A DNA stretch of 64,000 bases from Talinum fruticosum (taxonomy: Eukaryota > Streptophyta > Magnoliopsida > Caryophyllales > Talinaceae). Shown in pieces: positions 1 to 11,828 of the stretch. Numbering within the stretch: position 1 is the first letter of the stretch; each line of letters opens with the position of its first letter. The stretch covers positions 372,001 to 436,000 of the forward strand of contig JAITYX010000119.1 of NCBI GenBank assembly GCA_021018815.1, in the 5' to 3' direction. The position numbers and the translations under genes were made by a program. The notes below the pieces were generated by a model, which saw only the letters and a list, made by a program, of their open reading frames with translations, made no database searches and was not told the origin of the DNA.

Positions 1-255
1 GGATTATCCTCCAAATCGGTTCCAATCAAGTGTGACAACCAAAGCACAATCAGCATCACCAAGAATCCTGTCCGAGCACTCGAAAACAAAGCATATCGAG
101 GTCGGATATCACTTCTTACGCGATCACTCGGAAAAGGTGATATTGATCTTAAGTTCATTCCTACTAATCTTCAATTAGTTGATATTTTTACTAAGCCTCT
201 TGGTGAAAATCGGTTTTGTTTTATTCGGAATGAGCTTGGTATGTTAAATGCTTAA
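1..255 (+). pseudogene. Ty1/copia polyprotein, C-terminal end (RNase H), frameshifted
   Basis: This is the end of a copia polyprotein cut by the left window edge. In the plus frame ending at the TAA at 253-255 I read CDNQSTISITKNP near the start, then IDLKFIPT, VDIFTKPL and FIRNELGML, which are the conserved RNase H tail of plant copia elements. The middle portion (HSKTKHIE...YHFLRDH) appears in a different frame, so two compensating frameshifts lie near bases 79 and 137. The element is therefore not coding-competent as read. It belongs with the polypurine tract at about 2901-2914 and the 3' LTR that follows. The product would have removed the RNA strand during reverse transcription. Confidence 0.88.
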
Positions 256-634
256 TTATATGCTATTCATTGCATAATTTTGTGTTATGGTTTTCTTTTT
301 TAACCATTAGCTCGGTTGATTCAATGATACTTGGGTTAGTAGTTATTTCGTGTTTCGAGTCACTCAAAACCAATCCGAGTCAAACTCAAACGTAGAGAAA
401 CTTGGACTTCAAATTTTACGAAACTATCTCTAGAACAGTGGAGAGTTTCGGAATATATTTTCAAAATCTTTCTCTCTCTTCTCTCGAGCGTTGTGATCGG
501 ACATTAGCCGTGGATTTCTAACCGCTGAAATCTTAACCGTTGAAGAGAACCGTCACACCGATCTTCGATGACCGATGGACAAGCCGAGTCGAACGGAGTT
601 ATACTTAACGGATAGTTGACGGGCTTCTATATTT

Positions 635-644
635 TTTATAAATA
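635..644 (+). promoter_or_regulatory. Possible internal TATA box of the copia 3' region
   Basis: TTTATAAATA lies between the pol stop codon and the first ATG of the downstream ORF remnants (best start 881). It could drive a subgenomic transcript of the extra 3' ORF. It is a sequence match only; a chance AT-rich match cannot be excluded. Confidence 0.35.
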
Positions 645-880
645 GCACCTATTCATCTTCGTCTCGGTATTCTACATTCCATCTCTCTCAAACGAAACTT
701 TTCGCGGAAGATTTCTATGTGAACAGTCATCCTTGAACTTCGCAAGCGTCGAAGAAGCCATCTCTCGTAAGTTTCGACTTGCTCTCATCTTTTTCTTCTA
801 CACTTTTTCCATTTCTTCTCTTCTACCTCACCTTCTCTTTCCTACTCGAAAGTTTCATCTTTCCTTCCATCTCTCTCAAA

Positions 881-2494
881 ATGCCTAAGAGAGGAAACCA
901 TCCCGACTTCCAGGTCTCATCCTCTTCTAAAAGCCTCGCACCAAAACGCCGAAAGCTCAACCCCCTCAAAACCTATTGTCACCCAGGCACCTTGCGCTGG
1001 ACGACAAATTCTTTCCAACAACAAAATTTTCTTGGTTGTCCCACATTCAAACCACCGGAGCATACAACTTTACGTGTTTCGGTGAGTTCATCTATCCCGA
1101 ACTCGTTTCGAGTTCTATACTCACCTCACCTCCTCCGAAAACGTTCTAACCTCCAGGGTTCAGAACATAACTGTTCGAATAAACACCTCTCTCCTCCACC
1201 GCCTGTTCAAGGTCACCTCCCTCTTCTTGAACAGCAACCCCATTCCTTTCACTGAAGTCGCCGACGACTTCTTTGAAAAATACGCCAAAGAGTTCCCTGA
1301 GTCCTGGAAAAACTTTTACGTGACTCGGTTGAAGTCAAAAGCTCGCCTTATGTGCTTTACTGCCGATGAGAACCTTTTTCTCACGAGCATTCCAGCAAGG
1401 AGAACCCCAACTCCAAGTACCTCAAAGCTCTCTTTGACATTCTTGAGGGCTACGAAGTAGACCTCTTCCCCTCCATCATTGAGCGGATGGCCACTGTGCC
1501 AACTCAACTTCAATCAAAGAAGAACACCTCCCTTCCTTTCGGTGCTCTTCGACCCTCGTCTTCAAACAATTCCAAGTTCCTCTTCCCTTAGACCCAAACG
1601 CCGTATGCCGAGGCTGCTGTTGTTGTCGGCAAGAAGGAACTGCATGGGTACATACCAGGAACTCGAACCTTGTGTCCGGGTGCATAACTCGGAGCCGAGG
1701 CCCCCTTCTCCGCCTCGGACTCGGAAATCAACCCCTCTCTCTCTTCCCTCTCCACCTGGTGGTGCCTCCACCTCAGGTGCTTCCAAATCTCTCTCTACTA
1801 TTTTGTCCACCGCTTTCATGGACAAAATCGGCTCCGTGTCCTCCGATTTCGGGGACATGCTCCGGTCTTTCAAACTTGTCCTCCAAAATCGACCATCAAC
1901 CAAAAGATCGGCCAATCCCAAATCCGAGAGCAGCGAGTCTCTCGTTCTTGAGATGAGGCATCGGTAAAGGAGCAGAAGGAGCTGATCGAGCTCCTCGGAG
2001 AGAGAAGGTCCAAGGCGGCTCGGAACCATGGTGACTCGGACGCGTGCGAAGCGTCTTCAAGCCCACGTCCGACCTCCTCGGACGGCGGGGATGAAGAAGA
2101 AGAAGCTGCAGATGCGAAGCGGCAGACGGCGAGGAACCTGCGGCGAGGCGAGTCCATCCGGACAAGGGGAGGAACACAAAGAAGAAGCATTGGGAGCTGC
2201 GAGGGTCGGCCTGCTCCGAAAGCTCAAATAGTCTGTACTCGGCTCGGACGAGCGATCCGGGTGGGTCGAAGACCTAGCTACTCCAGCGGGTCGGACCGAG
2301 CAGCCCCTCCGGCTACAGAGGCTCCAAGGGAAGAACCCCTCAATCCACTCGTTACGGGTCGGGCACTCGGAGCTGAGCCCTTGACGATCATACCGGTTCT
2401 CCCTCCGTCGCGCTCAAGCACATCGTCAAGATCTTACCGGCGCGGCGAACCTCCGCTCCCTTCGCCTCCACTCGAAATCCCCTCTCCCTCGTAG
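881..2494 (+). pseudogene. Degraded extra 3' ORF of the Sirevirus-like copia element (env-like position)
   Basis: Between the pol stop and the 3' LTR lie 2.6 kb that retain coding character in shifting frames. A start at 881 gives MPKRGNHPDF followed by a basic stretch (PKRRK). Other frames give FGEFIYPEL, then TEVADDFFEKYAKEFPESW, then ALFDILEGYEVDLFPSII, then acidic and arginine/serine-rich sequence, then a proline/serine-rich end stopping near 2494. Stops occur in every frame. Extra ORFs between pol and the 3' LTR, sometimes called envelope-like, are known from the Sirevirus lineage of plant copia elements. I recognise the position and architecture, not the protein family, so its function is unknown. 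It is non-functional here. Confidence 0.5.
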
Positions 2495-2644
2495 GCACCA
2501 TGCACCGTGTAACATCTCCAAAGTCTACCAGATTCTTCTTCTTTCTAAGAGATTTCTATTTTCTATCTTTTTCTTTTGTCCGGACATCTAAGTTGCACTA
2601 TTTGTTCTTTTCTTCCCTTCTTTTTGTTGTTTTTCTTTGAAAGG

Positions 2645-2914
2645 CAAGGGGGAGAAATAGAGTCGGACAAACTTGTTGTCCTATTTAGGGAGAGTTTTCC
2701 CTTTCAATCTATGTAATTTCTTTTAAGTTCAATGAATTAATCTTTACGAGTTTACATTATTTCATTGACTAAGCCTTCTTTTTTTCTTTATGCTCGACTT
2801 TATACCTTTTTGCTCGATACACTAAGTATACTTTACTACTACTCGAGTCGATTTTATTTTCACTAACAAACTTTACTGTCTAAGTATGGAATGCCTTTCA
2901 TCAAAAGGGGAGAT
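2645..2914 (+). other. Polypurine tract and upstream PPT-like motif
   Basis: TCAAAAGGGGAGAT at 2901-2914 directly abuts the LTR start TGAAGACTCGG and is the expected plus-strand primer. A second purine run, GCAAGGGGGAGAAAT, begins at about 2644. Repeated PPT-like motifs upstream of the true PPT are described for Sireviruses, which supports that lineage. The DNA between the two motifs is AT-rich, without coding character. Confidence 0.65.
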
Positions 2915-4505
2915 TGAAGACTCGGACACTTGCTCAACGCATTTACGAGTTGCATTAAATCAATCGGTATAAATATCTCGTACTTATAAAGTTTTGATTC
3001 TAAGGCATTCTCTCGTATCTTAGAAACTTCTCCGAGTGAATTGGTATCTTCTCTAAGTGATACAGGTTTTACTTCTTATACTTCTTGCTTATCCGTAAGT
3101 GACTCGAAACCGGTTCTTTGTTACGAGTCCCTCATCACTCAGATTTATCGCAGATTGAATAGACTAGTATTTCATCTTTTCTCACTCAGAATCGACTTAC
3201 GGTTATAAGCTCTATTCTGTTATAGTCGGTGATTTTTAGTCTGTTTAATACTTAGTCCGTATCAAGTTTTTTCACTCGATATTCATTATGTATCTTGATC
3301 TATCGCTTAGACTAAGTCGGATGGAATTTTGAGTTACATGGTTATTAGACTCGGAAAATTCCACTTGTTTTCCGACTCGGATAATTAGTTGTTTAATTAT
3401 CATAATTACTTTATTAATCGCCTCTAATCTTGGACCAAAGTATCTTATACTTTGAGAACCAAAATTGTTTTACCTTTGTAGGTTATGCAAACGAGGATAC
3501 ACTTTTCAAACTACAAAAGTAACCGGCTTCAAAACGTCAAATCACCAGCGAGACATGGCTTTTCACCTTCTCTGCTCCAGTCCCGGAAGATTGTGTCGAG
3601 GCTGTCTCGTTTCCAAATCTGGAAAAGCGAAACGCTAATCTTAACGGTGGTTTCCACCTTACCTATTAAGACACCGTCGGTGGTTTTGGGACTTCCAAGA
3701 GAGTTAAACCGTTATCCAACGTTCACATTACAACGAGATACTTTACGAGTGACTCGGAAAGCTTACGTCAACGGTCACGTGAAGACTCTCGGTCAGCGAG
3801 ATGAAGATAACGGCTACTCTGCCTGGTCATCTATATATAGAAGCCACCTCACAAGACTTGAAGATTGGCCGAACATATTGTTAATACACATACTTGCTCA
3901 AAGTCTCTGTATACATTCTCAATCTTCTACTTACAACTCCCAATCTGTAATTCATTACTCTACGAGTTGTAAGGTCTTGTACTCGATTACAAACACTTTC
4001 TTACTTTCTCTCGGAAGGTCCCTTGACTAAGCTGTAAGGGTAAACTCAGCTTAGTTGTCCCTAACTCGTAAGGGTTATCTCGGTTAAGAAGTACTAGATC
4101 GAGATAAGGGAATTTCGAGTCTAGGAAAACTTGTATAGAGTTGTCTAAGGGAGTAACTCGGGTTCGGTCGGTTCACGGTATTTTGTGGACTCAAAATAGT
4201 GGATTTGACTTCGTGCTTGGATTAGCACGGTTCGTGGTTTTCTGCCCAAGGAGGGTTTCCACTTAATTTCTAAGTGTTATCTTTCCGAGCTCATTCTAGA
4301 CTCGGACAGTTTTACTTTTACTGCTTGATCCGCTTATTTATTCGTGATAGCATTTCTAAGTCGATATATTTCGACCCTGCTAATTGACTCGGAACCTGTC
4401 TTTGTCTCTTCTTTATCAAAAGAGTTAAAGGTTCCACGAAAAACTTCCATCACCCTATTCACCCCCCTCTAGGGTGACTCGAGACTCTCCCCGAGCAAAC
4501 CTTCA
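2915..4505 (+). mobile_element. 3' LTR of the Sirevirus-like copia element
   Basis: This 1591-bp LTR starts TGAAGACTCGGACAC and ends GAGCAAACCTTCA (TG...CA). It is supported by the adjacent polypurine tract and by three further copies in the window (5214-6952 inverted, 8640-9939, 61571-63151). A TATA-like element CTATATATAG lies at 3831-3840. The ORF reading through 3485-4030 is a by-product of the LTR sequence. The 5' partner lies outside the window, so the flanking duplication (ACGGG at 4506-4510 on this side) cannot be checked. Confidence 0.88.
3831..3840 (+). promoter_or_regulatory. LTR TATA box
   Basis: CTATATATAG occurs in the 3' LTR. The same spot in the solo LTR at 61571-63151 reads CTATAAATAG at 62492-62501, followed in both by GAAGCCACCTCACAAG. 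Conservation of position across LTR copies supports this as the retrotransposon core promoter. Confidence 0.6.
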
Positions 4506-5213
4506 ACGGGCTCACTTGAGTCTTACCCCCTTAAAATGGAAATTCTTTACACATAACACTCATAATCATGAAATCAGCAAAAGCATAATAACATAATATA
4601 AATCTATATACTTTTCAACGAAATCTCTTAAAATCGCTTTCAATGTAACGATCATAACATTTCAATCATTCAAAAGCACGAATTACAATCATTTTGGGAA
4701 TTGAATCACTTTAAACAAGGTGAATTCATCTGCACTTTCTTTCAAATACTTTCAATCGGATATTGGATCATTTCTACTAAATCACTTCTCATAAATCATT
4801 TTCAATGAATCTCTTTTGGTGAATCACTTCGCGAGTTTGGGACTCGAACTAGCACTTCGCAATTTCTCATAGTTTCTCTCGATTACTCTGGTTTCTCCGG
4901 GCGCGAACCCAAATAAAAGGCTCCGGGACCTATCTAGGAAGATTCCAATCGGGCGTCCTGCTACACAGGACCCCTAGCTAGCTGCCCCTAGCTAGAATCC
5001 TTCCTTGTGCTAAACGATCCGAGGCAAAGTTGATTCACAACAGTTTCTTTAACACGTTCACTTATCAAGCTTGTTACAAACAACATTCTCATGTCAATTT
5101 CACTTCTTAAAAGTACGTTTTCACGTTTGAAAAGCACATATCACACAAGTCACATTCAAGTACCATTTTGCATAAAACATAGAACTTCTTTCAAAACCAA
5201 CTTACGAACAACG

Positions 5214-6952
5214 TGAAGGTTTGCTCTTGGAGAAGTTAAGTTACCCTAGAGGGGGTGAATACGGTGATGGAAGATTTTTAAGAAAATCAAACTCTTTTGC
5301 ACGAGAATAGAGACAGAAACGATTCCGAGTCTAGATTGGACTCGGAAAAGTGTAAACTTAGATATACGTGGAAACCCTCCTGGGGCGAAAACCACGGACG
5401 AGTGTCAATCCGGACACCAAGTCAAATCCACTAATTGAATCCTCAATTACAATGAATATGACTACCCAGATTTGTTCCCAAACAAATTTATTACAATTTT
5501 CCCAGGTTCGAATTTACCTTATCCGATCGACCTAGTACTTCCAAGTTGAAATTACCTTATCAACTTGGGATCCTCCAATTTTTCCAGGGTTAGAAGTTCC
5601 CTTATCTAACCTGGTACTTCCAAACCGAGGTAACCTTTACGAGTTTGGGACAAGCTGAGTTGAGGTAACCTTTACAACTTAGTCGGAGAGAAAGAGTGGA
5701 AGAGTAGTAGGAATTGCAATACAACCGACTCGAAAAAATACAACTCGGAATATTAGAATTACAGTTTGGGAGTTGTATGCTAGAGAGGATGTTCAATATG
5801 GTCTCTCTTTTTCTTCCCGTCGGTTGAAATCTTGTGCTATGACTTCTATAAATAGTCTGCCTTGAAGACATAGCCGTTGAGCCTCCAACGTCTTTCCGTT
5901 GAAGCTATGCGGGTCAACTAGCCGTTGTAACGAGATAGTCCGAGACACTCGGATTTCTAGACCACCTAGAAATAGTCGTTGTGCCTTGGTCCTAGCTTCC
6001 AACAACTCTTTTTCCAGCTTTTGTAAGCTGAAAAAGCGAACGAAAAGACCGTTAGACTCGTAAATAAAATATTACCTAAAACAAGAATGAGACAAGGTCG
6101 TCGGTAAGTTCCGAGCTTTTCTAGATATTCCAGCTTTTTGTCCGGAAGTGCTTTAATGGTCGAAGCCTTTTGTTTTTGCTTTTTCTTTAAATAATTAACA
6201 TTAGAAAAACCTACAAAATCATTAAGCACAATGGTTCTCAAAGTATAAATATACTTTGGTCCATAATTAGATAAGGATTAGTCTAAATAAAGTATTTAAT
6301 GACTAATTACCGTAATATATTAATCTGGAATATTTCAAGTCTAATATTCAATATACTCAGATTCCGGATATGCCAAAAATCATAAATAAATCATTCAATC
6401 TTAATGGGCACAAGAGTTATATAGACATTTTACAATTACGCATGATTAAACAAATAATAGCGTAGGCAAACTAAATGTCCGACTCGACTAAGTGGGTCGA
6501 ATCCGAGTTCTGAGTGGGTCGGATCCGAGTCCGAGTTTTGAGTGGGTCGGATCTCGAGTGGGTAAGAATCTGGTTCCGAGTGGGTCGGATCCGAGTCCGA
6601 GTTTTGAGTGGGTCGGAATCCGGTTCGAGTTGGTCGGATCCGAGTGGGTCGGAATATGAGTTCCGAGTAGGTCGGATCCGAGTGGGTCGAACTTACTCGA
6701 TCTGTCATAACTAACTCAGATTCTACTTTCTAAGTCCGAGTCCGACTTAGTAGGTCGGACTTAGTCGGATAATCTTACTATGCTTAAGTCCGAGTTCGAT
6801 CAAGAATAAGTCATATTGAAATGATGAATTGTAAAGCATATGACTTAGTTAAATGAATTTCTTTTAGGATGTTTCTTGCTTTATCCTAAATTTAGATAAT
6901 TGCATGAAATCAAAACACATTCAAGGGGTTAGTTAGTCATACCGAGTCTTCA
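5214..6952 (-). mobile_element. Inverted solo LTR of the Sirevirus-like family, TSD CAACG
   Basis: The plus strand begins TGAAGGTTTGCTC and ends CCGAGTCTTCA, the reverse complement of the LTR ends at 4505 and 2915. The 5 bp before it (5209-5213) and after it (6953-6957) are both CAACG, a perfect target-site duplication, so this is a complete solo LTR left by recombination. At 1739 bp it is about 150 bp longer than its relatives, mainly because of an internal tandem array at 6486-6705. The equivalent TATA position (5844-5856) reads CTATTTATAG in LTR orientation, a mutated form. Confidence 0.9.
6486..6705. repeat. Tandem array of a GAGTGGGTCGGATCCGAGT-like unit
   Basis: About nine imperfect copies built on GAGTGGGTCGGATCCGAG, spaced 20-45 bp, lie inside the inverted solo LTR. 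The corresponding place in the LTRs at 2915-4505 and 61571-63151 has only a single CTCGGATCCGACTTACGG-like segment, so the array is a local expansion. The ORFs predicted on both strands here simply read the repeat. Confidence 0.8.
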
Positions 6953-8213
6953 CAACGTTTAACACAATCACTTGCACAGACGACCACAATTCAACACGAG
7001 ATAGTCATTCTCGGCTTCTCTTCAACTAAACCTTTCTCTATTCTCCCATTTAGTAAGATTAATTCCTTTTTCGAGCAACAATAACCACAAGTAGTTACCA
7101 TTAATCTCACATGTTCCAACTTCTCATAATTTACCATCTTTACTTCAATGTTTTCCGATTACACCTCCACATTATTAATCAACCTCTTCTTACTCATATT
7201 TAGTCAAATAGCTCTCATTCTTACTTCACTACTAAAATTCCTCTAGCTCCCTTCATCTCCAAGTGTAATTTGCTCTCATCTTAGGTTTCTATTTCATTAA
7301 TTGCTCTTTCTCATCCAAACTCAATCATACAGACTCTTAATCTCTTTTCATCGCTCCACTTCCGCTTGTTCGCTTATCTTCGAATTTAGTTCAACCTCAA
7401 GGATTTAATTATCTTTTGAACTCAATTATCCTAATACTCACCCACCTCTCACTCCCATGCCTCAATTGTGCATCACTCGGTGTGAACTCACACTCGTCTT
7501 TTATACTTAACTCGTTATTTCCCAATATAAGCCTTTACCTTCCAATGCAAAGAACTTAGGAAATCTCTAAGGTTCAACTGAAGCATCAATTCGTAGTTTA
7601 GACCCAAATCATCATTTCTTCATTTCTAAGTGCTAATTGAGACCTTCACAATACTCCTTATACCTGCACAACCTAACTCCTAAATTTTCAGGCATCTCAA
7701 CTCAGCCCTAACCAACTTCCTCACTTTATTCTATCACATAAACATTCAATAATCACAACAAAACTCATTGGGTTTCAAAATTACTAATAGTTTAGAGTAT
7801 AAGACTACCCACCTCGATTCGGGGATTGACGGTTTGTTGAGGTTCAGGTTTCCCGGGTCGGTTCCTCCCTTCCTTTCTCTTCCCAGGTTCTGCCGCCTTT
7901 CTCGGCGTCCCCAGCTGCCTCTTTCTCTGCCCTCGCATTCGTGTCCTCTTCCACGGCCTCGGTTTCGTCCTCCTTCGGGTCCTGGCCATTCCCCTCGCTC
8001 GCCGGTCGTCTCACCTCCGTTTACCGTGGAGCCTACCGGCCTCCGGTCGCTTTCCCTGCTCTCGCTCACCTTCTCCTTCTCGCGCTATCTCCCTCACTCT
8101 GCCCAGTCCTTTGTTCTCATCCTTTCGCTCGCGCCTACTCGCATCGCCGGCCGCCACTGTGGTCTGCGATGGTCGTCGGTCCTCCCCTCGGTCTCCTTCG
8201 CCGCCCGCTCGCC

Positions 8214-8215
8214 TC

Positions 8216-8249
<34 letters not shown>
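8214..8249. repeat. CT dinucleotide microsatellite
   Basis: An almost pure TC run of about 18 units with one interruption, inside a pyrimidine- and GC-rich block (7820-8390). Confidence 0.9.
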
Positions 8250-8639
8250 TCCGTTCGATGCTCCTCTCCCCCTCCCTGTTCGCTTGTTCGGCTTCTATTT
8301 GGTTTATCTCTATTTGTCCCTCTAGTCCCTCTCGTCTCTTGGTCTTCTCTCTATCTGCCGTGGCCTCTTAAGAACCAGCCACCCCATCCATAATACACTA
8401 ATCAAACTCCTTATTTCCCCTTTTCTTTTTTTTTTTAATATAATTAAACCCACATACGTAGTATAAGCGGTCTCGGGTTTTAATTATCGGGTCCGAGAAG
8501 GGAATCGGGAGGTAATAATAGAATCCGCTAATTTGTTTATAAAAGCGAGCACGATTAAGAACTCGTGCTAAATAAAATAATTTACGCATCGATTACCAAA
8601 TTTAATTAACCTACTAGAAATTTCGGGTCTCACATCTTA

Positions 8640-9939
8640 TTTGCGCTTCGACCCACTCGGACATCACTCGGAGCCGTCGCATGTTCAAATAATTTTTCTA
8701 ACACATTTATTACGAGCATCGACTTTGCACTTCAAGTTAAAATGAATTACTTGCATTAATTATTTGTTCTAAGTCGGTTTATTTCTTGGTTAATTATTTG
8801 ATTGAATCAAGTTCATGCTTATTGCTGATTTATCTCAAACTTGATCTTTTAAGGATTGACTTAAGATGGAATCTAGTCTTAATGGATGTTAGACTTAGAA
8901 AATTCCATTCTTTTAGGCCAAAGATGATTAAGCACTTATTTACTCCGATTTAATTTTTATCCATCCCTATTCTTGGACCAAAGTATTTTATACTTTGAGA
9001 ACCAATGTGATTTTCTTTGGTAGGTTATTCATACAAGGCTAGTCTATTTTTGAAATACAAAAGCAACCAGCTTCTAAAATTTAAACACCAACGAGACAAA
9101 CATTAGCTACTTACGGACATGTCTCGGACACCGTGTCATGGTTGTTTGTTTCCAAAATTGGAAAACTCCAACTCTAGGTCTAACGGTTGTTTCCACCTTA
9201 GTTTTCAATCACCACCAGATGATTGGACCATCTTTTGGACCCAAGAGCCGTTGCACAACGTTCACATCCCAATAGATCTCTTCGAGTGACTCAAAATAGC
9301 CGTTACAATGGCTAATGAAGATTTCAATCCAGAAACAAGACTCAACGGTCATTCTACCAGGATGTTTATAAATAGAAGTCACTTTGCAAGACTTGAAGGT
9401 TGCTAAATTTATTGTAGAACCAATTGTTGGTCTCATACTCACTCAATCTCCTACTTACAACTCCAACTTTGTATTTCATATTTTCCGAGTTGTAAAGAAA
9501 CTCTTGTAATCGGTTACATTCTTTTTTACTTTCTTTGTAAGTCCCTTGACTGAGCTATTAGGATTAACTCACCCGGTTGTCCCCGATTGTGAAGGTTAAC
9601 TCGGTCAGGAAGTACCATATCGGATAAGGGAACTTTTGAGTCTAGGAAAATCTTGTAAGGAATTGTCTAATGGAGCTATTCTAATTAGAGGCGAGTCTGT
9701 GTAATTGAGGATTCAATTAGTGGATTTGACTTGGTGCTTAGATTAGCACTGTCCGTAGTTTTCTAATCCAGGAGGGTTTCCACATACTTATGTGTGTTCA
9801 TCTTTCCGAGTCTAATCTAGACTCATAATCTATTTTTGCTATGTTACGTGCAAAAAGAGTTCAATTTTATTTAAATTTATTCATCACCCTATTCATCCCC
9901 CTTCTAGGGTGACTTAGTCTCTTCAAGAACAAACCTTCA
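8640..9939 (+). mobile_element. 5'-truncated, diverged copy of the Sirevirus-like LTR
   Basis: The segment shares landmarks with the LTR at 2915-4505 in the same order. These are CCAAAGTATTTTATACTTTGA, then TTTGGTAGGTTATTC, a TATA box (TTTATAAATAG at 9363-9373) followed by AAGTCAC, the GGAGGGTTTCCAC block, and the terminus GAACAAACCTTCA ending at 9939. The left part has lost the TGAAGACTCGG start, and no target-site duplication is visible. It is clearly more diverged than the copies at 2915 and 61571, so it is probably an older insertion or another subfamily. No coding content. Confidence 0.75.
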
Positions 9940-11828
9940 CCCTCATTTCTCCATAATTTTCTATTTTAGCAGCCCATGAGTACCCCGAGTCTACCGACAC
10001 AACCTTTGTCCACTGACACAACCCTTGTTGGACGTCTTCATGTCCAAACCTTTTTCCATTAAAACAGTTGGGTTATTTTCCATGAGAATGGCTTGATTTC
10101 GGTGTTTTCATCTAGGATTGAGCATTCCAATAACCAACACGGATAGCCCGTGTCGGAGGACACCACCCGTGTTGGATGCATTTTCTACCAAGCCAGTTCG
10201 GTTTTAAAGGTTATGCCTCTTGGATGACTTGTTGTTTGCTTATTAAATGGGTAAGGTTTGTCGTTGTTCGACATCCCATCTTAAGATTTTCAGCTTAATT
10301 TGTGATGTTTAGAGATAGAATTGTTAATGAAGAGATCAATTTGATATCCTATGAATATGACTTGATTGAATTGAAAACCCATTAGAATAGGTCATCGATT
10401 TAACTCAAGTAATTCACTTCATTTTGAAAGAAAGTTGTGATTGCCCTCAGATTATCGATCTTTGAGTAGCTCAATTGAATGAAAAGCGTATGTTTAATTA
10501 ATTGAATAGAAGCATTTTAGGTGAAGCAATCCCTAGGTGTTTTAATTTCATAGGTATCTTAAGAGATTTAATATTTCGTTAATCAATCAAAACCTCATAT
10601 TTAAACTGTTTAGCATATTGAGATGGTTAAGACTAAGTAGATTGTGTTTATCCTTGTGGCAACAATTCTTGATTGCTTTGCTATAATGATAAACACATAC
10701 ACTTGCAGAGCCAATCAAGAAGTATGTACTATATGAGAAACAAGAAGTATGTACTATATGAGAAAACTTGGAGACAGCGCAAACACATGATGATTCAAGC
10801 ATTATCATACTAATATAAGGCATTAATTATATGAACATAATATAGGGTTAATTATTAATATGGTAAAGTAGACTCTAATACTAGATAAAATAAGTCTTTC
10901 AATAATTTTAAGATACAAAATAAAAATACTAATGCATATAATACTAAGGATATATCAACATAATATTGGGCTTAAACATACAAATTTTAAACAATTGGGC
11001 AGCATATTTGAATTGAAAGTGATTAAGGGTCATTTTTATACTTTATACCAAAAAATATTGTACTTTAAAATAATTTTTAAAAATTATGAGTTTGTTAAAT
11101 AGTTGGCACCGTAAGTCTGGATCCTTACTGTAACTTGCTCTAATATATCTTACTTGCTATATTTTGCTCTCTTATTTGGAAAATATCAAAGTTTATGAAA
11201 CTTGCTGAACGATTCTGTTAAAGAATCTCAAATTTTCATAGAAGGTAAATAACATGTAATAGTCAATCCATATTGCTCACTAAGCTAAGTGATTCTCCCT
11301 CCATACTATTTTATATTTAATTTGTGGACACATTTTTTTATATACATTAATTGTTAGTAGTTTATATTTTGGTAAAAATAATATGATATTATTACTTAAT
11401 AATATATTTATTGACTATTTAAAACATTATTTTGGGACAAAAATAGTTAAATCTAGCATTGAGTAAATAAGATGTGAAAATTGAAACAACTAATGTCTAA
11501 AAGCATCTTTCTTTTTCTTTGATTCTTTATTTTACTAAAGTCAAACTACTATTACCCCATAAAAAATAGAACTCTCTTATCCTAAATTTTCTCTATTCCT
11601 ATGTTTAGAACCTAAAACCTTAAAATATCTATTTTAACTACTAATCACTGTAAATTATGTAGTAGTTATGATCTATGAGACCCGCCTACTATATATATGC
11701 ACTAATTTTATTATAATTTATTTTTTAAAACTGTAAATTCCCCACTGTCAATAATCACAGACAATCCAACCCACATAGCTTATCCCAAATAAAAAAGATA
11801 GAAAAGAAATTACTCCTATGGTCTATAT
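9940..11828. other. Intergenic, AT-rich; no gene recognised
   Basis: I see no coding domain or element termini. The only clear structure is a perfect 25-bp tandem duplication at 10716-10765. The rest is AT-rich sequence with short ORFs that show no recognisable protein. Confidence 0.6.
10716..10765. repeat. Perfect 2 x 25-bp tandem duplication
   Basis: Two adjacent identical 25-bp copies (10716-10740 and 10741-10765), each starting CAAGAAGTATGTACTATATG. Perfect identity implies a recent slippage-type event. Confidence 0.95.

Larger units (their letters stand above)
4517..8634 (-). mobile_element. Possible long solo LTR, Del/Tekay-like, split by another solo LTR
   Basis: Read on the minus strand this would begin TGTGAGACCCGAAATTTC at 8634 and finish with AAGGGGGTAAGACTCA near 4517. 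Both ends resemble the very long LTRs of Del/Tekay chromoviruses. After removing the inserted 5214-6952 element plus its duplication, about 2.37 kb remain, a plausible length. The body holds a GC-rich, repeat-like block (7820-8390) and no coding domain I recognise. I could not find a matching target-site duplication, so the left border is uncertain and the block may instead be several unrelated repeats. Confidence 0.33.

Noticed and set aside
3485..4030. 181-residue plus-strand ORF
   Set aside because: It lies entirely inside the 3' LTR, and the equivalent reading in the other LTR copies is broken.
7746..8393. Overlapping ORFs of up to 185 residues on both strands
   Set aside because: They are rich in R/G or S/L/P because of GC- and CT-rich low-complexity DNA, with no domain. 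The block is probably LTR sequence.
4521..8639. TCTTA found at 4521-4525 and 8635-8639 as a target duplication of the Del/Tekay-like block
   Set aside because: Using it would make the element start CCCCC rather than TG, so the match is probably coincidence. No duplication is claimed.
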